From contig JALGQZ010000001.1 of the NCBI GenBank assembly GCA_023105745.1, forward strand, positions 65,676,937-65,740,936: a DNA stretch of 64,000 nt, given 5' to 3'. Source of the DNA: Austropuccinia psidii. Taxonomy: Eukaryota > Basidiomycota > Pucciniomycetes > Pucciniales > Sphaerophragmiaceae. The notes under the pieces were generated by a model. It saw nothing but the letters and a program-made list of their open reading frames with translations, was not told the DNA's origin and searched no databases. The position numbers and the translations under genes are program-made. Below, one piece after another: positions 9,960 to 21,333 of this stretch; position 1 is the stretch's first letter, and the number at the start of each line of letters is the position of its first letter.

Positions 9960-11843
9960 TGTAAGATGTGACTATGAAACTGATGATAATATTACTATTA
10001 ATCAACAGTACTATGTCTGTTCTTATGAAATATAATAATAAAATATTATTATAACCACAATTAAATAATCAAAAATTATTTCTTTCACATGTTAAACACT
10101 ACTAGTGATTTTAACAGTGAGCAAGTAATTGTCTACAAGAATCAATTACAAGAATATTTTAATAATAAAATTATTTTAATATATAATTATCTTTTGCAAG
10201 AATAATTATAATGTTAATTCTTGAAGAAAACTAATTTTAGAGAAAGAATTTAAGAATTGAAGATAAATCACTCACTAATATTCCAAAGAGCTTATTGAAA
10301 GATAAGATAGAGAGATTTGACATAGAATTGTGGATTTAAAGCATCAAAATGAATTTATAAGAGTATTACAACAAATTATAGTTGGATTCTATGATTTCAC
10401 GTCTTTCTGATTGATTCTGGAAGAATTAAAACACTTAAGAATAGCTTTTAACTAATACTTACTTGTTGGTAACAATGTTATAAATGATAATAAGATGATG
10501 ATGTGGAAAAAACAGCAAGAGGAGGCCTCTTTTAAGTCAACAACAGCTCACAGAGGCGTTCCATGGAGCAAACTGAAAAACCAGTGAGTGAGAAAACAAT
10601 AAACCCTTTTGGATTATTGATTTTATCATCTGTTGTCACGTAAGATTATCATAATTACTTAATTGATGCTTTTACATGACTACCAACCCCAATATGGTTA
10701 ATAATAAAAGGAATAACATCTGTAAATCTTCTTTTATTCCAAGATAATTATTGATTTCTCAAAGTTATCAATGTTATTGGCAATTTCATCACAGGTTGTA
10801 ATTACTGTGAATTTTTGAAGATTCAGTGTTTCACGTAGAAGAGTCAAAAATGGACTGTAAGTAAAACTTTTAATTTTACTAGTAAAACTGTAATTCTAAT
10901 TGGTTGTACCATAGATAATACAGTTATCCATTGGTCCTGAAAGTTTCAGAAAGATTCATTGAGAATTTCTTTTTTAATGAATTTTTGAAGTTTTTACCTC
11001 ATTTCTACATAGAATTGCAAATATCAGTGTTTCACTGGTTGCTATGAGGTAAATCAATGGATACAAGTCCAAAAAGGGTTTTAATTACTCTTTTGGGGGT
11101 TATCCATGGAAAATCATTAAGAATTTACGTGGTTATGGGAGTCTAAGTAGCTCTTTACCTCCTTGGCATGTCAAAATAGCAGGTTATTTGCTATTTTCTT
11201 AAGATTTACAGTAGTTGTGACATGGTAACCAAGTTCCCAAAAGGTTCTAGTTTAACAATTAGGCCAAGATCAGCCATGGATCCAAGTTTTGGAGCTGTCC
11301 GCGCCTCTGAGGCCTCAGAAGTTGGGTACCCTGGCTCTCTTTGATGTCTTTTGTCCCCCTTGCTTATTTTTTACGTCAAAATAGTAATTAAGCTTCAAGT
11401 GAGATATCCACTATGGGTGTACCAAAAGTCCATGTAAGAAAACCATGATATTCAGTGCTCAAAACATGCATAACACTATTCTTAGTGTATATGTAATATG
11501 GGATTTCTCACATTCCCATTATTTTGGCCTGAAATTAAGAAAAACAAAAATTTTCACGGATCTTTTATGTGGTATTGAAGTATTTTCCATTTTACCACCT
11601 CAAAGAATTAATTTGAGCTTATTCACTCTATGGAGCTCACCTAGGTGAATTTTAGTGTAGAATCCAAATCTGGCCTTAATTCCATGGATTTATCTACTCA
11701 ATAAAAAGTTATTCATCTTTTCTGAAATCAAAAATGATGAATTTTGGATATATGCATGACTTATGAGTTATGCATAATTCAAAATTTCTTTTTAAGATAA
11801 TTGTGGCCTATTTGGGTATGTGAAATATACCTCAAGGCTCACA
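9960..11843 (-). repeat. 5' LTR of element II (inverted)
   Basis: 1884 bp. On the minus strand it starts TGTGAGCCTTGAGG and ends CATCTTACA, like the LTR of element I, from which it differs by roughly 8 percent by eye plus small indels. The primer binding site lies at its left edge, so it is the 5' LTR of a minus-strand element. Several differences from the element I LTR are CpG changed to TpG or CpA (for example near 10083, 10319, 10190, 10677, 11169 and 11413), the pattern of methylation-linked decay. Together with 5880-7799 it forms a pair of ~1.9 kb inverted arms separated by ~2.2 kb. Confidence 0.9.
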
Positions 11844-13580
11844 TGTAAGGTGTGAATATGAAACTTTGATTCAAAATCAAGTACGTTTCCTGTCCTCAAA
11901 TTCTTTATAAGGTACAATATCATTAAAAATGTTAAGATTGAAGATTTCTCAGATAAAATATGCCAAATTATTGCTTTTAACTTTATAAGTATAAAATAAA
12001 AATATGATAAAGATTTATTGTTTTAACAGCAATGAAAACTTATTCAAAAATACTCTGCAAGAGATATTTAAGGCTACAAAAGAAATTTCTTCAAGAGCAC
12101 TTTCAATTGGATTTAATTGGGCACAGAACTACAAGCAATTAATATAAGAAAAAATTCTTTAAAAAGATTTGTAAAGAAAAAACATGCCCAAAAGTGAACA
12201 GAGTGAATCTGGAAACAAAGTGACAAAGTTAACAGTGATGAGAGATGCTTTAATTCACTTATGGGGTGGTTAAAGGGTAAAAATGATTGTAAAGGTTACA
12301 AAAATTATTATAATAATTTTTTCATGTGGTTAAAAGGTTTGGAATAATTTAAGAAAGGCTTTCAGAATCTTTTTTTATTGACTGATTCAACACAGTTTAA
12401 ACTAATCATAAAAGGAAAAGATTCTAACATGAAGAGGAAAGTGGGACAAAGGAGACATTCTTTTATAGCCATCAATTTTCCTACTCCAAAAGTAAAATTT
12501 AATCTCTATATTTGTGGAAAGCACTCTTACAATAGAAAAGCCAATTATGGAATCATTGAACCCTGTTTTAGACAAAAAAAAGGGCTGGTTTCACTGGTTT
12601 TTTTGCTATTTTCAGCCATTTTAGATCCTTAACTCAGCCATTGCTATAGTAATACCTGGTTTCAAGCCTTCAAAACACATCATCATTTGTGTAGGAGACA
12701 TCAAACTTCCCTGTTTGTTATCAAAACCTCATCTTCAATTGAGTCACAGACCCTGTGACTCAATTCCAGGCCAAAAGTGATTAAATTTTGCGTGAATTTT
12801 GACAAACCTCACCTGTCAGCAAGGAATTTGGGGGAGTTTGGAACACTTGGAGCCAAGATTCCTTTCCCCCCCAGAATTAATCTTTCCAGTTCATTTTTTC
12901 ATTAATTACTCATCATGTATTATACTTTAAACTCATATATGTAATTAAATTGTTTTTTTACAGTAAAAAACTGTAATAATTGATACCTCATATGTAATTA
13001 GGTAATACACATTCACATTTTGACATTTCAACTGAAAATACTTCAATTCCTCATAACTTCTAATCTACACACCACACCTCAATTTTAACACAAAACTTGA
13101 TGGTGACACCAAATTTGGGGAGAGTTAAATTAAGTTTTTGAGAATTTTCAATTTTTATGCAGAAAACACTAAAAACTTAATTTAAGCTTATTTAGAGTTG
13201 AGTTACAGAAATTTTACCCAGAGGTGACCCCATCTTATTTGTTATCAGGAATCCAATGGTGAAATGATTTCCATATATTTCTTTCTTGGATAAGAAACTA
13301 TAATGAATTCTATTTAGATTTTTTTCAAAAATATTTTAATTTTACTATTTTTGTTGAAAATTAATTTTTACTTATATTTTTTCAAGTAAAAAGATGTTTT
13401 CAGAATTTTAAAGTTAAAAGTAATTTTATTTTTAAATTTTAATTCAAATTTTAATTTTATATATATTTCTATTTTAATTTTTGTTTTTCATGATATAAAT
13501 AAATTTATTTTACTCATAATTATATAATTTTTTATTCTTTGTGGTCTTTTGGGTACATAAAAATATCTCTAAGGCTCACA
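11844..13580 (-). repeat. 3' LTR of element III (inverted)
   Basis: 1737 bp. Its left edge TGTAAGGTGTGAATATGAAAC matches the inner end of the element I and II LTRs, and its right edge is AAGGCTCACA, the complement of the TGTGAGCCTT start. It abuts the element II LTR with no bases between. To its right, TTCCCTCCCCCT is the complement of a polypurine tract, so on the minus strand this is a 3' LTR whose body should lie to the right. The middle is strongly diverged from the other two LTRs. A short open frame at 12378-12632 is chance. Confidence 0.8.
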
Positions 13581-13592
13581 TTCCCTCCCCCT
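13581..13592 (-). promoter_or_regulatory. Polypurine tract of element III
   Basis: On the minus strand AGGGGGAGGGAA directly precedes the TGTGAGCC start of the LTR at 13580, the same arrangement and nearly the same sequence as in element I. A T-rich run lies just upstream, as it does there. Confidence 0.75.
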
Positions 13593-15510
13593 AAAAAAAG
13601 AATATTAATTTTTAATATTGTTACACCAGCGCAAATGTCATTTCAAATAGCTGGCAATTGACTTCATGTTGCACTGCTGTCAGTATGGAATCTTGCTTTA
13701 GTTGCTTTAGTGTCACATTATAGTCACTGGATTTAGTGGGTCAAGTCACATCTGCATCATGACAATGTCAAGACAACATCAATCATCAAATGTTTCACAT
13801 GAGTATGTCACTCAAAGCAAAAACCCATATAAACACCATTTGCAATGTTTGGGTAATTACACCTTATGGTGCAAGGCAGCAGTTTGGCATGCTCATATTT
13901 GTGCATGAGATGACTTTGGCGCTGCTGCCTGATCATCTCACCCCTTTTCCATGCCTAGTATCATGCATTAATTTGCTTCCGCACAACCTGCTAATCATTC
14001 CTGCTTGTGGCCAATGCTTCTTAAGCTTAGGCCAATATATACTTCCACTCCCGCCACCGCATCTCTGTGATCACCCATCCTTACAATTCCGCACCACCAC
14101 CCCATGTCTTCCTTCATCCATCCTTGGGCTTCCATGCTCCCGCCTAATCCCCTCTGCTGCTTACAATGCTTACTCTCCCTCAGTTTCCTATAGGCATGCC
14201 TCCAACCTGGACACCCCTCCTTGTGCTCCTGTTCCCCCAGCTTAGAATCCTTACACTCCTGCGGTGCCCTCTAATGTTCTCAATTGATCATCCTTACACT
14301 CACACTATTATTGGCATCTGCCCCAATGCCTGATAGTTTTCCTAATTGACCATCCTTACGCTCACACACACATATGCTTCTGCTTTTCTTCCAGTTACCA
14401 TGCTTATTCTTCTGCACTGCCACCTCATGTTCTGTGAAGCCTACCATGATTGCACTCCCGCACTGCCCTCATTTTCTCAATTTCTCATCCTTATGCTCAG
14501 GAAATTAATGGCTTCTGCGCAAAGGGCTGTTCATTTCCCCACTTGAATATTCTTATGCTCATGGAAAAATTTGCTTATGAATCATTTCCATTGGAAATAG
14601 ATATCGAACTTCTTAATTCTGATTTGTAGTGTTGAAATTTTGCCACACAAGTCTTTAATTTCAGCAACCTCCTTTCTCACAAAATTATCCCCAATTATCT
14701 CCCTCAATTTGGGATGAGCGACATTCCTCATAGTAAGTGTTTAGAGCCATAGGGTATGGTGGCTTGTTGGTGTCTATGATGAACCCAATCACAGAAATAT
14801 TCTGAGTGTTCTTCTCTGACAACATCTTATGGGGGGAAATTGTTGGAGATATTCACAATGTTGTGGTTAGGGTTTAAATCATGATACTCACAAATCAAAA
14901 CCTAATAAGTGGACTATTTAAGACCAGAATTGTGTCTTCTGTTTCTGCGACAAAACCATTTATTTCATATCATTCAAATGGAACACTTTTCTTAGTCCTT
15001 ACCTCATAGGGGTTGAACAGTTCAAAAATTGACTTTAGTAGGTTTCTCACTAGGAAATTTTATTCAATTTCTCACAGGGAGGTGATTTCCTTTGAATGAG
15101 AGGAAATAATTTGCAACACATAACCTGATTGAATTTCCTGATGAATTAAATTTTTCAAATTCAATACAATTTCAATAGAGATTGATGGAATGTGCCAAGG
15201 CTGTTTATGAGCATGTTTTTTTGGTGAAAATGTGGTTCTAAAATTATTTTCCTCTAGAAACTTAACTAAATATTAATTTTTTTTCAATTGAGATTGAAAT
15301 TCTTCCAAATTTTCAAAATTGTCCAATATTTATATTACCTAAAAAAGAATCAATCATCAATATCATGGATTTAATTTACTTCCACCACTTTCAGAACTCC
15401 TGCCTTTTTTTTGTAGATTTGAATCTTTCTATTCTATAAATCTCAATCAAGTTATCCATCAACTTATCACCATCTATTTACTTAATAAACTACCTCTGCT
15501 ATTCCCAAAC
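13593..15510. other. No supported gene; degraded repeat sequence
   Basis: No body of element III could be recognised beyond about 100 bases. From 13900 to 14580 the sequence is C-rich on the plus strand and repeats a loose motif (variants of ATCCTTACRCTCACAC at 14088, 14248, 14290, 14354, 14488). Open frames here (13790-14245, 14346-14546) have proline- and cysteine-rich, shifting composition and look like chance frames in a degenerate repeat. At 14828-14838 a purine run (GGGGGGAAAT) precedes TGTTGGAGATATTC, which could be a polypurine tract and the start of a Ty1/copia-type LTR on the plus strand, but no matching right end was found. Confidence 0.5.
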
Positions 15511-16927
15511 TGTCAGGCTGAGTCTATGATGAAGCTTATTTATAAATATTTACAAGCTTTAACTATTACTGTGAAATGGTGGAAATAGTAATAAAAAGTT
15601 TATAGATGATGAAAAAAGTTTAATAAAAGAATATTAAGGGTTATACTATTGATTAATAGTGGTGGTGAGCACTGTTGAAATCCCTGGGTGCAGCTTTACC
15701 TGTTGGATTACAATAATAGAGACTACAATAACTAAGATTATAATTATACCTACTTATTTTCAAAGATTATAACTTTTTTGAAAGCTGTACTACATAGGAA
15801 TTCAAGAGCTGGATGAGGAAACCTTTTCTGGTGGAGAAAAGGTCCTTTTTTGTCCTGAAATTGGGTGAAAAAGGCTTGTAGACCCTTCCCATAGAGGAAG
15901 TGAAGATTTTTCACTTCCAAGGACTGGCTTGTTCTTTTCAAAAAGCCTGTATATCCTGTATTGGGCTCATATGTGGTTTTCAAACCACATCTAGGCAGCT
16001 TTCACCAATACAGGGTGAAAGTTTTCATTTGGGGACCACATAGCCCTCCTCTGACGTGTATGATGTATAGAATGCTGTGCAGAACCTGTACACGACCCCA
16101 GTATTGAAGTATAAACAGTCTTCTTTGTCGTTTCAACACCTCATAATCATAGTTATGGGATAATATCCCACAGGAAGGCTGTATTGGTCTAACTATGGGC
16201 TTTTAGCCTTAAAACAGCCATAACTTGGTCTTTTTTTGAGGTATCAAGCTTAATGTTGGTTCATTGTGTAGTCCTGGATGTGTTCTACACAATGGTACCT
16301 CTTTTGAGATGGTTATCATTAAATATGGCAAGTGTATGCCATGTACAAGTTTTTTTGTACATATGTATGATTTGCTTGAAATCTGTATGGAACTTGTTTG
16401 CCCCATAACTTTTGTTCAAGATAGGATATGGGAAAATGAATGGCACCATCAGATAGCTCTGATTGTGCTCTTTCCAAAAAGACAACACTTTAGTTATCTC
16501 ACGCTAAAACTGTAGAGGCCACATGAGCAGTGAATATGTCATTCCCCCTATTTGACCTTATTTTGGTCATAACTTCTGTAATTCTGGTGCTAGCTCAATT
16601 TGGTTGGTGCCATTGGATAGCCCAGACTTAGAGCTTAATTTTGAATACCCATTTTATGGGGATAAGCCTCTCCCTCTGGATTTCAGATGAGAGGTGAAAA
16701 ATAAGGTTTATGCTCAGAAACAACTTTGAGCAAGAATAACTTTGTTATTCCTTGTCCTATGTTGGCGGCACTTTTATATTTGGAGAGTGTTGGGTTTCCT
16801 CTTTCTTTTGATACTTTTTTTAGCTGATTTTGCTCAGTTCCATGCTTTGGTGGTATCTTGGCTCTACCATTCATTTATGGTATTTGGCTGTCATGCTTGT
16901 GCTCTGGTTGTTATTGACCGGCTGACA
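15511..16927 (-). repeat. Solo LTR of the element IV family (copy 1)
   Basis: 1417 bp from TGTCAGGCTGAGTC to CCGGCTGACA, flanked on both sides by CAAAC (15506-15510 and 16928-16932), a perfect 5 bp target duplication. No internal region is present, so it is a solo LTR. The orientation is minus, by comparison with the LTR next to the primer site of element IV. It contains the family hairpin (outer arms 15955-15964 and 16005-16014, inner arms 15971-15979 and 15982-15990) and a second inverted repeat CATTGTGTAG/CTACACAATG (16262-16271, 16285-16294). Its last 30 bases differ from the consensus (TTGTTATTGACC replaces TTTTGAGTCACA). Confidence 0.93.
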
Positions 16928-16932
16928 CAAAC

Positions 16933-17580
16933 CAATTCCCCAAACCCTTGGAAATTCAACTAAATTCAATGAGCTACGCACTTCAGCCCCAGAAAGCGGA
17001 AGTGAAATCTTTGATATGGTCAGTAGTCATTAATTGGGAATTGAATTAGAGAGCCTGTCACATGAAAGTAATCAAGATCAACTAGTTCTTCCAGAATGTG
17101 AGCATACATTCAGCTTGAATATTTGTAATATCTCAAAACTTGATAGTTTTTAATAGCCTTCATTTCAGGTAAGCCTCCAAGCTTTCAAAAACCAAATTTT
17201 AGAAACTATGAGAAGGAAAATACTGATGAACCTTGTGCACCAACATAAAATGCTGGGCCAGATGACATAATTCTCTATGGTGAGTTGAAATTATATCCAA
17301 TGAACTGTTTGTCTCAAAAATTTCTCAAACAGTCCCAAGGCTGTAAAAAATTCAAAAAAATATTAAAATTGCTGATCATGTATGTTAAAAGCTTGGTGAA
17401 GCAATGAGCATCCTCAAGATGGATTTTAATCATAATTCAATTACTAATTCAATACAAAATTGATAAAAATAGCTGTTTACAATATATGAATAGGTGTGGA
17501 GGTGGTAGAATCTCTACCTGAAGGATCTCAAGTGGTAATTAAGGTTCCAGGAAAGGTTTTAGGAAAAAGACCAAATGTAA
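16933..17580. other. No gene seen between solo LTR and pseudogene
   Basis: About 650 bp with no long frame and no recognised repeat. A TTTCAG/GTAAGC-like junction near 17166 might be a relic splice site of the pseudogene that follows, but nothing supports a specific model. Confidence 0.4.
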
Positions 17581-18628
17581 ATGCCACCAAAAAAACCAAC
17601 AAAAAATGCCATACCTTTGAAGCCACAAAAGATTCCTAGGATCAATGTTGAAGGTGACCATAATGATAAGGAGCCTCCGCATACTGAAAGCCCCCCAAAC
17701 TCAATGGAAAAATCCATGATGAAACTCCTCCTGCCTCTCCTCAAAATCTTCAATAATTTCAAGAAAGGGAGAAAATTAAACATGATACAATGGGTCAAGA
17801 TATGATTGATATAATGACTAACCCTGAGCCCAAAGTGTCATACTCTGCAAATGTCCAAGGAATATTTTTATCCCGCATTGAAGAGTTTGGAGCAATTTTT
17901 AATTATCATTCCAATATTACCCAAGAATCATGGAAAAGAGGGCTTGATAATATCAATAGTATTTACAAAAATTGATGGGACAATTTACCAATAAATGATG
18001 CAGATACATTCCTGCTTTCTGGATTGAGTACGTTGAGATTGCAGGTGACTTTTAACTTTTTAAATGATAAATTATGATTTTGTGGATTAGTAAAGTGATA
18101 TACATTGCAACATACAGGGTTAGATTTCTCAATGAAACTGACATCAAAGCTGTTTTTAATAATAACATTTGTAATCTCAAATTGATGAAGGAATCGGCTA
18201 AACCTTCAGATAATCTCCCAAAATATGAACACTCCCTCAAAATGGTTCAGATCCTTCTTTACCCTTCCAATTCAATTGAACATTTCCGGGAAAATGTTAT
18301 GTTTGAATTCATTAGTTTAGTCTCATACAGTGTGATTGCACCCAAACCATATGTGGCACCAACAACAAATTCCACTGAGCTTCTTAGATTAAAATGGGGA
18401 GCAGTTGAATACCTTTCCTCCTGCTTGAGTAAATTGAAACAACATGCAACACAACTTAGCATTGAAGGTGGTGGGGCTGACAATGAGATATTAAAAAATC
18501 CCTACAAGAACTTGGGGGAACAAATTGATACAGGTATCCACTTGATGATTGCATACAACAGGGTATGCACACAAACAAAGAACAAAGTCTATGGCATGAA
18601 AGGCAAATTAACAAGTTCAAAAAAATGA
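17581..18628 (+). pseudogene. Unrecognised coding remnant with a possible intron
   Basis: Three consecutive plus-strand segments look protein-like: 17581-17805 (starts MPPKKPTKNAIPLKPQK), 17790-17975 (SRIEEFGAIFNYHSNITQES, then a TGA at 17972) and about 18119-18628 (LNETDIKAVFNNNICNL ... LRLKWGAVEYLSSCLSKL). Between the last two, TTGCAG/GTGACT at 18048 and ACATACAG at 18118 would make a 70 bp intron, but joining there gives a shifted frame, so at least one indel is present. Composition is that of a soluble, helical protein. I do not recognise a family. The setting, beside solo LTRs and a Tet-like remnant, suggests part of a decayed transposon. Confidence 0.45.
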
Positions 18629-18761
18629 GGCTATCAAAGATCTCTTGGAGTGTCACAAGAATCTCAGAATAAATTGAATTTGGTATGGTATATTAGCTGC
18701 ATTCTGTGCAGCAGGGGTTTGTGGTTCGATGGTATTCTGAGATGGCTGGAGAACAAACTCA

Positions 18762-19166
18762 GTGAAAGGGACTTTGTCACTCATTGACATTTTCAAAAGA
18801 CTTTCAGAGGCAAAAAATCTAGTAGAGCCAGTATGGCTACATACTAATAAGTATATATGTAATTTACTGAATAAGAGTTTCTTCTCATCAGAGTCTTTCA
18901 ACTCCAATTTACCTCTTAGATTTGAGTTTGCACAATGCTTGGTATTAGAATTTGGTGATTCCTGGGTGGAGAAGTGCAGTCTTGGTTCAAATGAAGATTT
19001 TTCATTGACTGTACCCAGGTTGACTGAATGTAAAACCACAATTGATCCATTTTATATTATCTTTGTATCAAATAAATTTCAATTCAGCTTTAGAAAGCGA
19101 TTTATGAATTTCATACTTTTGAATCACTATCCTACTCCCCAGATGCCTCAGTATGAATGTCAATAA
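18762..19166 (+). pseudogene. Unrecognised coding remnant, possibly same gene
   Basis: An open frame of 134 codons starting MKGTLSLIDIFKRLSEAKNL with normal amino-acid composition (FEFAQCLVLEFGDSWVEKC in the middle). It follows the previous remnant by 134 bp and could be its 3' part after a frameshift or intron. No domain recognised. The reading frame ends at a TAA directly before a 24 bp palindrome. Confidence 0.35.
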
Positions 19167-19176
19167 TGGAGAGCTT

Positions 19177-19200
19177 TGTATGGAGGCATGCCTCCATACA
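19177..19200. repeat. Perfect 24 bp palindrome
   Basis: TGTATGGAGGCA followed at once by its reverse complement. A second, gapped inverted repeat AGTGGAG...CTCCACT lies 190 bp downstream. It could be an end-to-end junction of two terminal inverted repeats of a DNA transposon, or a chance cruciform. Confidence 0.8.
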
Positions 19201-19849
19201 CCATTGAAAATACTCCAACATGACACAAACTCACTTAGGCAGTTGTGCCCACATTGACCACATGCAGGGGCAGTTGTGCCTACAATTACCAAATGCAGGG
19301 GCATTGCAGAAAGTTGATATTTTCACCTCTAGCTCATAATAGGCCAAATTTCACTTCTTCTTTCAAAAGGACTAGCAGGATCAGGCATCTTTAGTGGAGT
19401 GCATGCTCCACTTGCACTTGCTCACAATATTCTGGATGGTTGTATTTGAATCTCATTGAATGGGAACATGAATATATTTAATTGAATAATACAGTATCCA
19501 CTGAATTTTTTTTGGTTCAAGTACTTGAGATTGCCAATTTGAAAAATTCTCATGTAATGTTTCTTTTTTAGCAGGTGATAAAAAACATTCATCAACCAAA
19601 AACAACTTTAGGTGAAATTCATAATCCACACAATAGTCCCTAATATTTTTGGTTTTATTTCATTTTCCTGTGCAAGCATTCCATTCACAAAAAAGGAAAC
19701 TTTCAGTTAAATGTCAGGGGGAGGAAGAAAAGTGTTGGTTGAAAAGTTGTTTTAAAGGTATATATAGATATATATATGGGCCAGCATTCATGTATCACCC
19801 TTGTTGGGCCCCATGGAGAAAAATTGGCTTTAGTCATTTTAGATAAACC
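19201..19849. other. No gene; short tandem duplication
   Basis: No reliable reading frame. At 19243-19306 a ~32 bp unit containing CAGTTGTGCC ... AATGCAGGGG occurs twice in tandem with a few changes. The remainder is AT-rich without recognisable content. Confidence 0.5.
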
Positions 19850-21060
19850 AAGTGCCATATGATCTCCAACAGGGAAGTCATGGATGTGTGGTGAATAAAG
19901 CTTGTTGGGAATTGGGCACCATTCTGAATTCAAGAGGGCTTGCTTCAAATTGGAGTCAGCAATATCTTATATCTTGTCTTCTTAAAAACAAAGTGATCCA
20001 TCAACCACTTGGGAATATTGGCAAATGCCAAAGGATAAATGAGGCCAAATCCACCCAAAGGAGTAAGTTTTTTTGCTCCATTTGACCAACAGCACAAATA
20101 TCAATTCCAGTATCAGAAAATATGACCCCCAGTGAAATTTGGAGGATTGTGAATTTCACTCAGATCAAATGCATTAACTTTGGCCGTGTGGCAATTTTCT
20201 GTTCAACTGGATTACTCATTTCCCTTGTTTAATTCAGTTCACTGACAACAATAGCTGAGGTTGAGGCCAATCAATGGAATGAATTATCACATTTTTTACT
20301 CCAAAAAAGAAAATTAACAGACCTTATTTTAATAAATGGGGAATTACTGGAGGCATTTATGTTTTCTATTGGGTGGCACAAATGCAGCACAAAGAACACA
20401 CAATTCAGTATTGATTGAAGCCTTGGGAAAAGCAAAGATTAAAAAATTGAATGGTGGAACCAAGGTGAAAATCTTAGCTTGGTGGTGTGCATTCTAGGTC
20501 AATCCTTAAGATATGTTGGGAATAAATTATTTCAAAAGATGCAAACTTGCTACAAATCATTGGGGGTCCCCTCCTTTGATAAAGTCATTCATGAAGCTAA
20601 TTATTCCATAAATCAGGGTGCATTTGAGTTTTCTTCTGCACTCACTTTCACCATGAACAGATTCAAAAACTCACCTCATGTTAATAAGTATGCATCAATG
20701 TATGCTTTGGGATGGTGGTTTCAAGATGATAAGCAGACTGGCCAAATTCAAAAAGTTGTGTCAAAGGGTTGTACTGGGGGAAAATTGATTTTCACAAATG
20801 AGCATTTTTGATTGATTTATCCAAATGTCATGGGCTCATTCAGGTAGTGTGGGCCAGTAGTACATTCTTTAATTATACTGATCCAGCACAGGACAATAAA
20901 AGAACAACCCTAGTGGGGATGTCTGCTTAATGCTCAAGGAGGTTAGCAAAAAGAATGTAGTGTAACAGCAATACCTATTATGAGATTGGCAAGGGAGCAG
21001 GCTTTCACATCAAGGATGGTGATAAAATCTCATCCCAATTGGAAGAATGAGGGAATTAGA
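19850..21060 (+). pseudogene. Tet-like 2OG-Fe(II) oxygenase domain pseudogene
   Basis: The clearest part is 20479-20811, which encodes YALGWWFQDDKQTGQIQ and CTGGKLIFTNEHF. After a one-base frameshift it continues as IDLSKCHGLIQVVWASSTFF and TDPAQDNKRTTLVGMSA, then a TAA. This is the core of the Tet/JBP-like dioxygenase superfamily as it appears in rust fungi; functional members oxidise 5-methylpyrimidines in DNA using Fe(II) and 2-oxoglutarate. The segment NSPHVNKYAS aligns with the place where I expect the iron-binding H-x-D, so the aspartate is replaced by asparagine. Upstream (19850-20470) further plus-strand pieces of the same protein appear in shifting frames with stops. In fungi such genes are often carried by KDZ-type DNA transposons; no transposase is recognisable here. 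Dead copy. Confidence 0.75.
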
Positions 21061-21333
21061 GGATGATCAGGCCATAATGGTGTGGTACTGTGGAGTACAA
21101 TACACACCAGGATTGGATGGTTTAGAATTGGGGATATATTGTGGCCCAAATGAAAGAGGGGAGAAATGGCTCATTTACGGAGGCATCCCACCATACATGA
21201 TCCTATACTGAGGTTTACAAAACTATTCTCACTTGTTGTCGATAATGGGACCAGTTGGTCATCCTGATAACTGGGTGTTACCTCTCATTATGCTTTTATC
21301 CCTCATTGTCACATAACAGGGATTTGGGGTCAT
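21061..21333. other. Tail of the Tet-like pseudogene region
   Basis: About 270 bp with no open frame of note. A partial inverted motif (ACGGAGGCATCCCACCATACA near 21178) resembles half of the 24 bp palindrome at 19177, which would fit a transposon terminal repeat, but the match is short. Confidence 0.3.

Noticed and set aside
5880..11843. Inverted LTR pair with gag between them as a self-integration (inversion) product of one cDNA
   Set aside because: Self-integration would use one cDNA, but element I retains its own complete gag and the two LTRs differ by several percent. Nesting of I in II explains the junction more simply.
13790..14245. 151-codon proline/cysteine-rich frame
   Set aside because: Lies in a degenerate repeat with drifting composition, no domain and no start or splice context.
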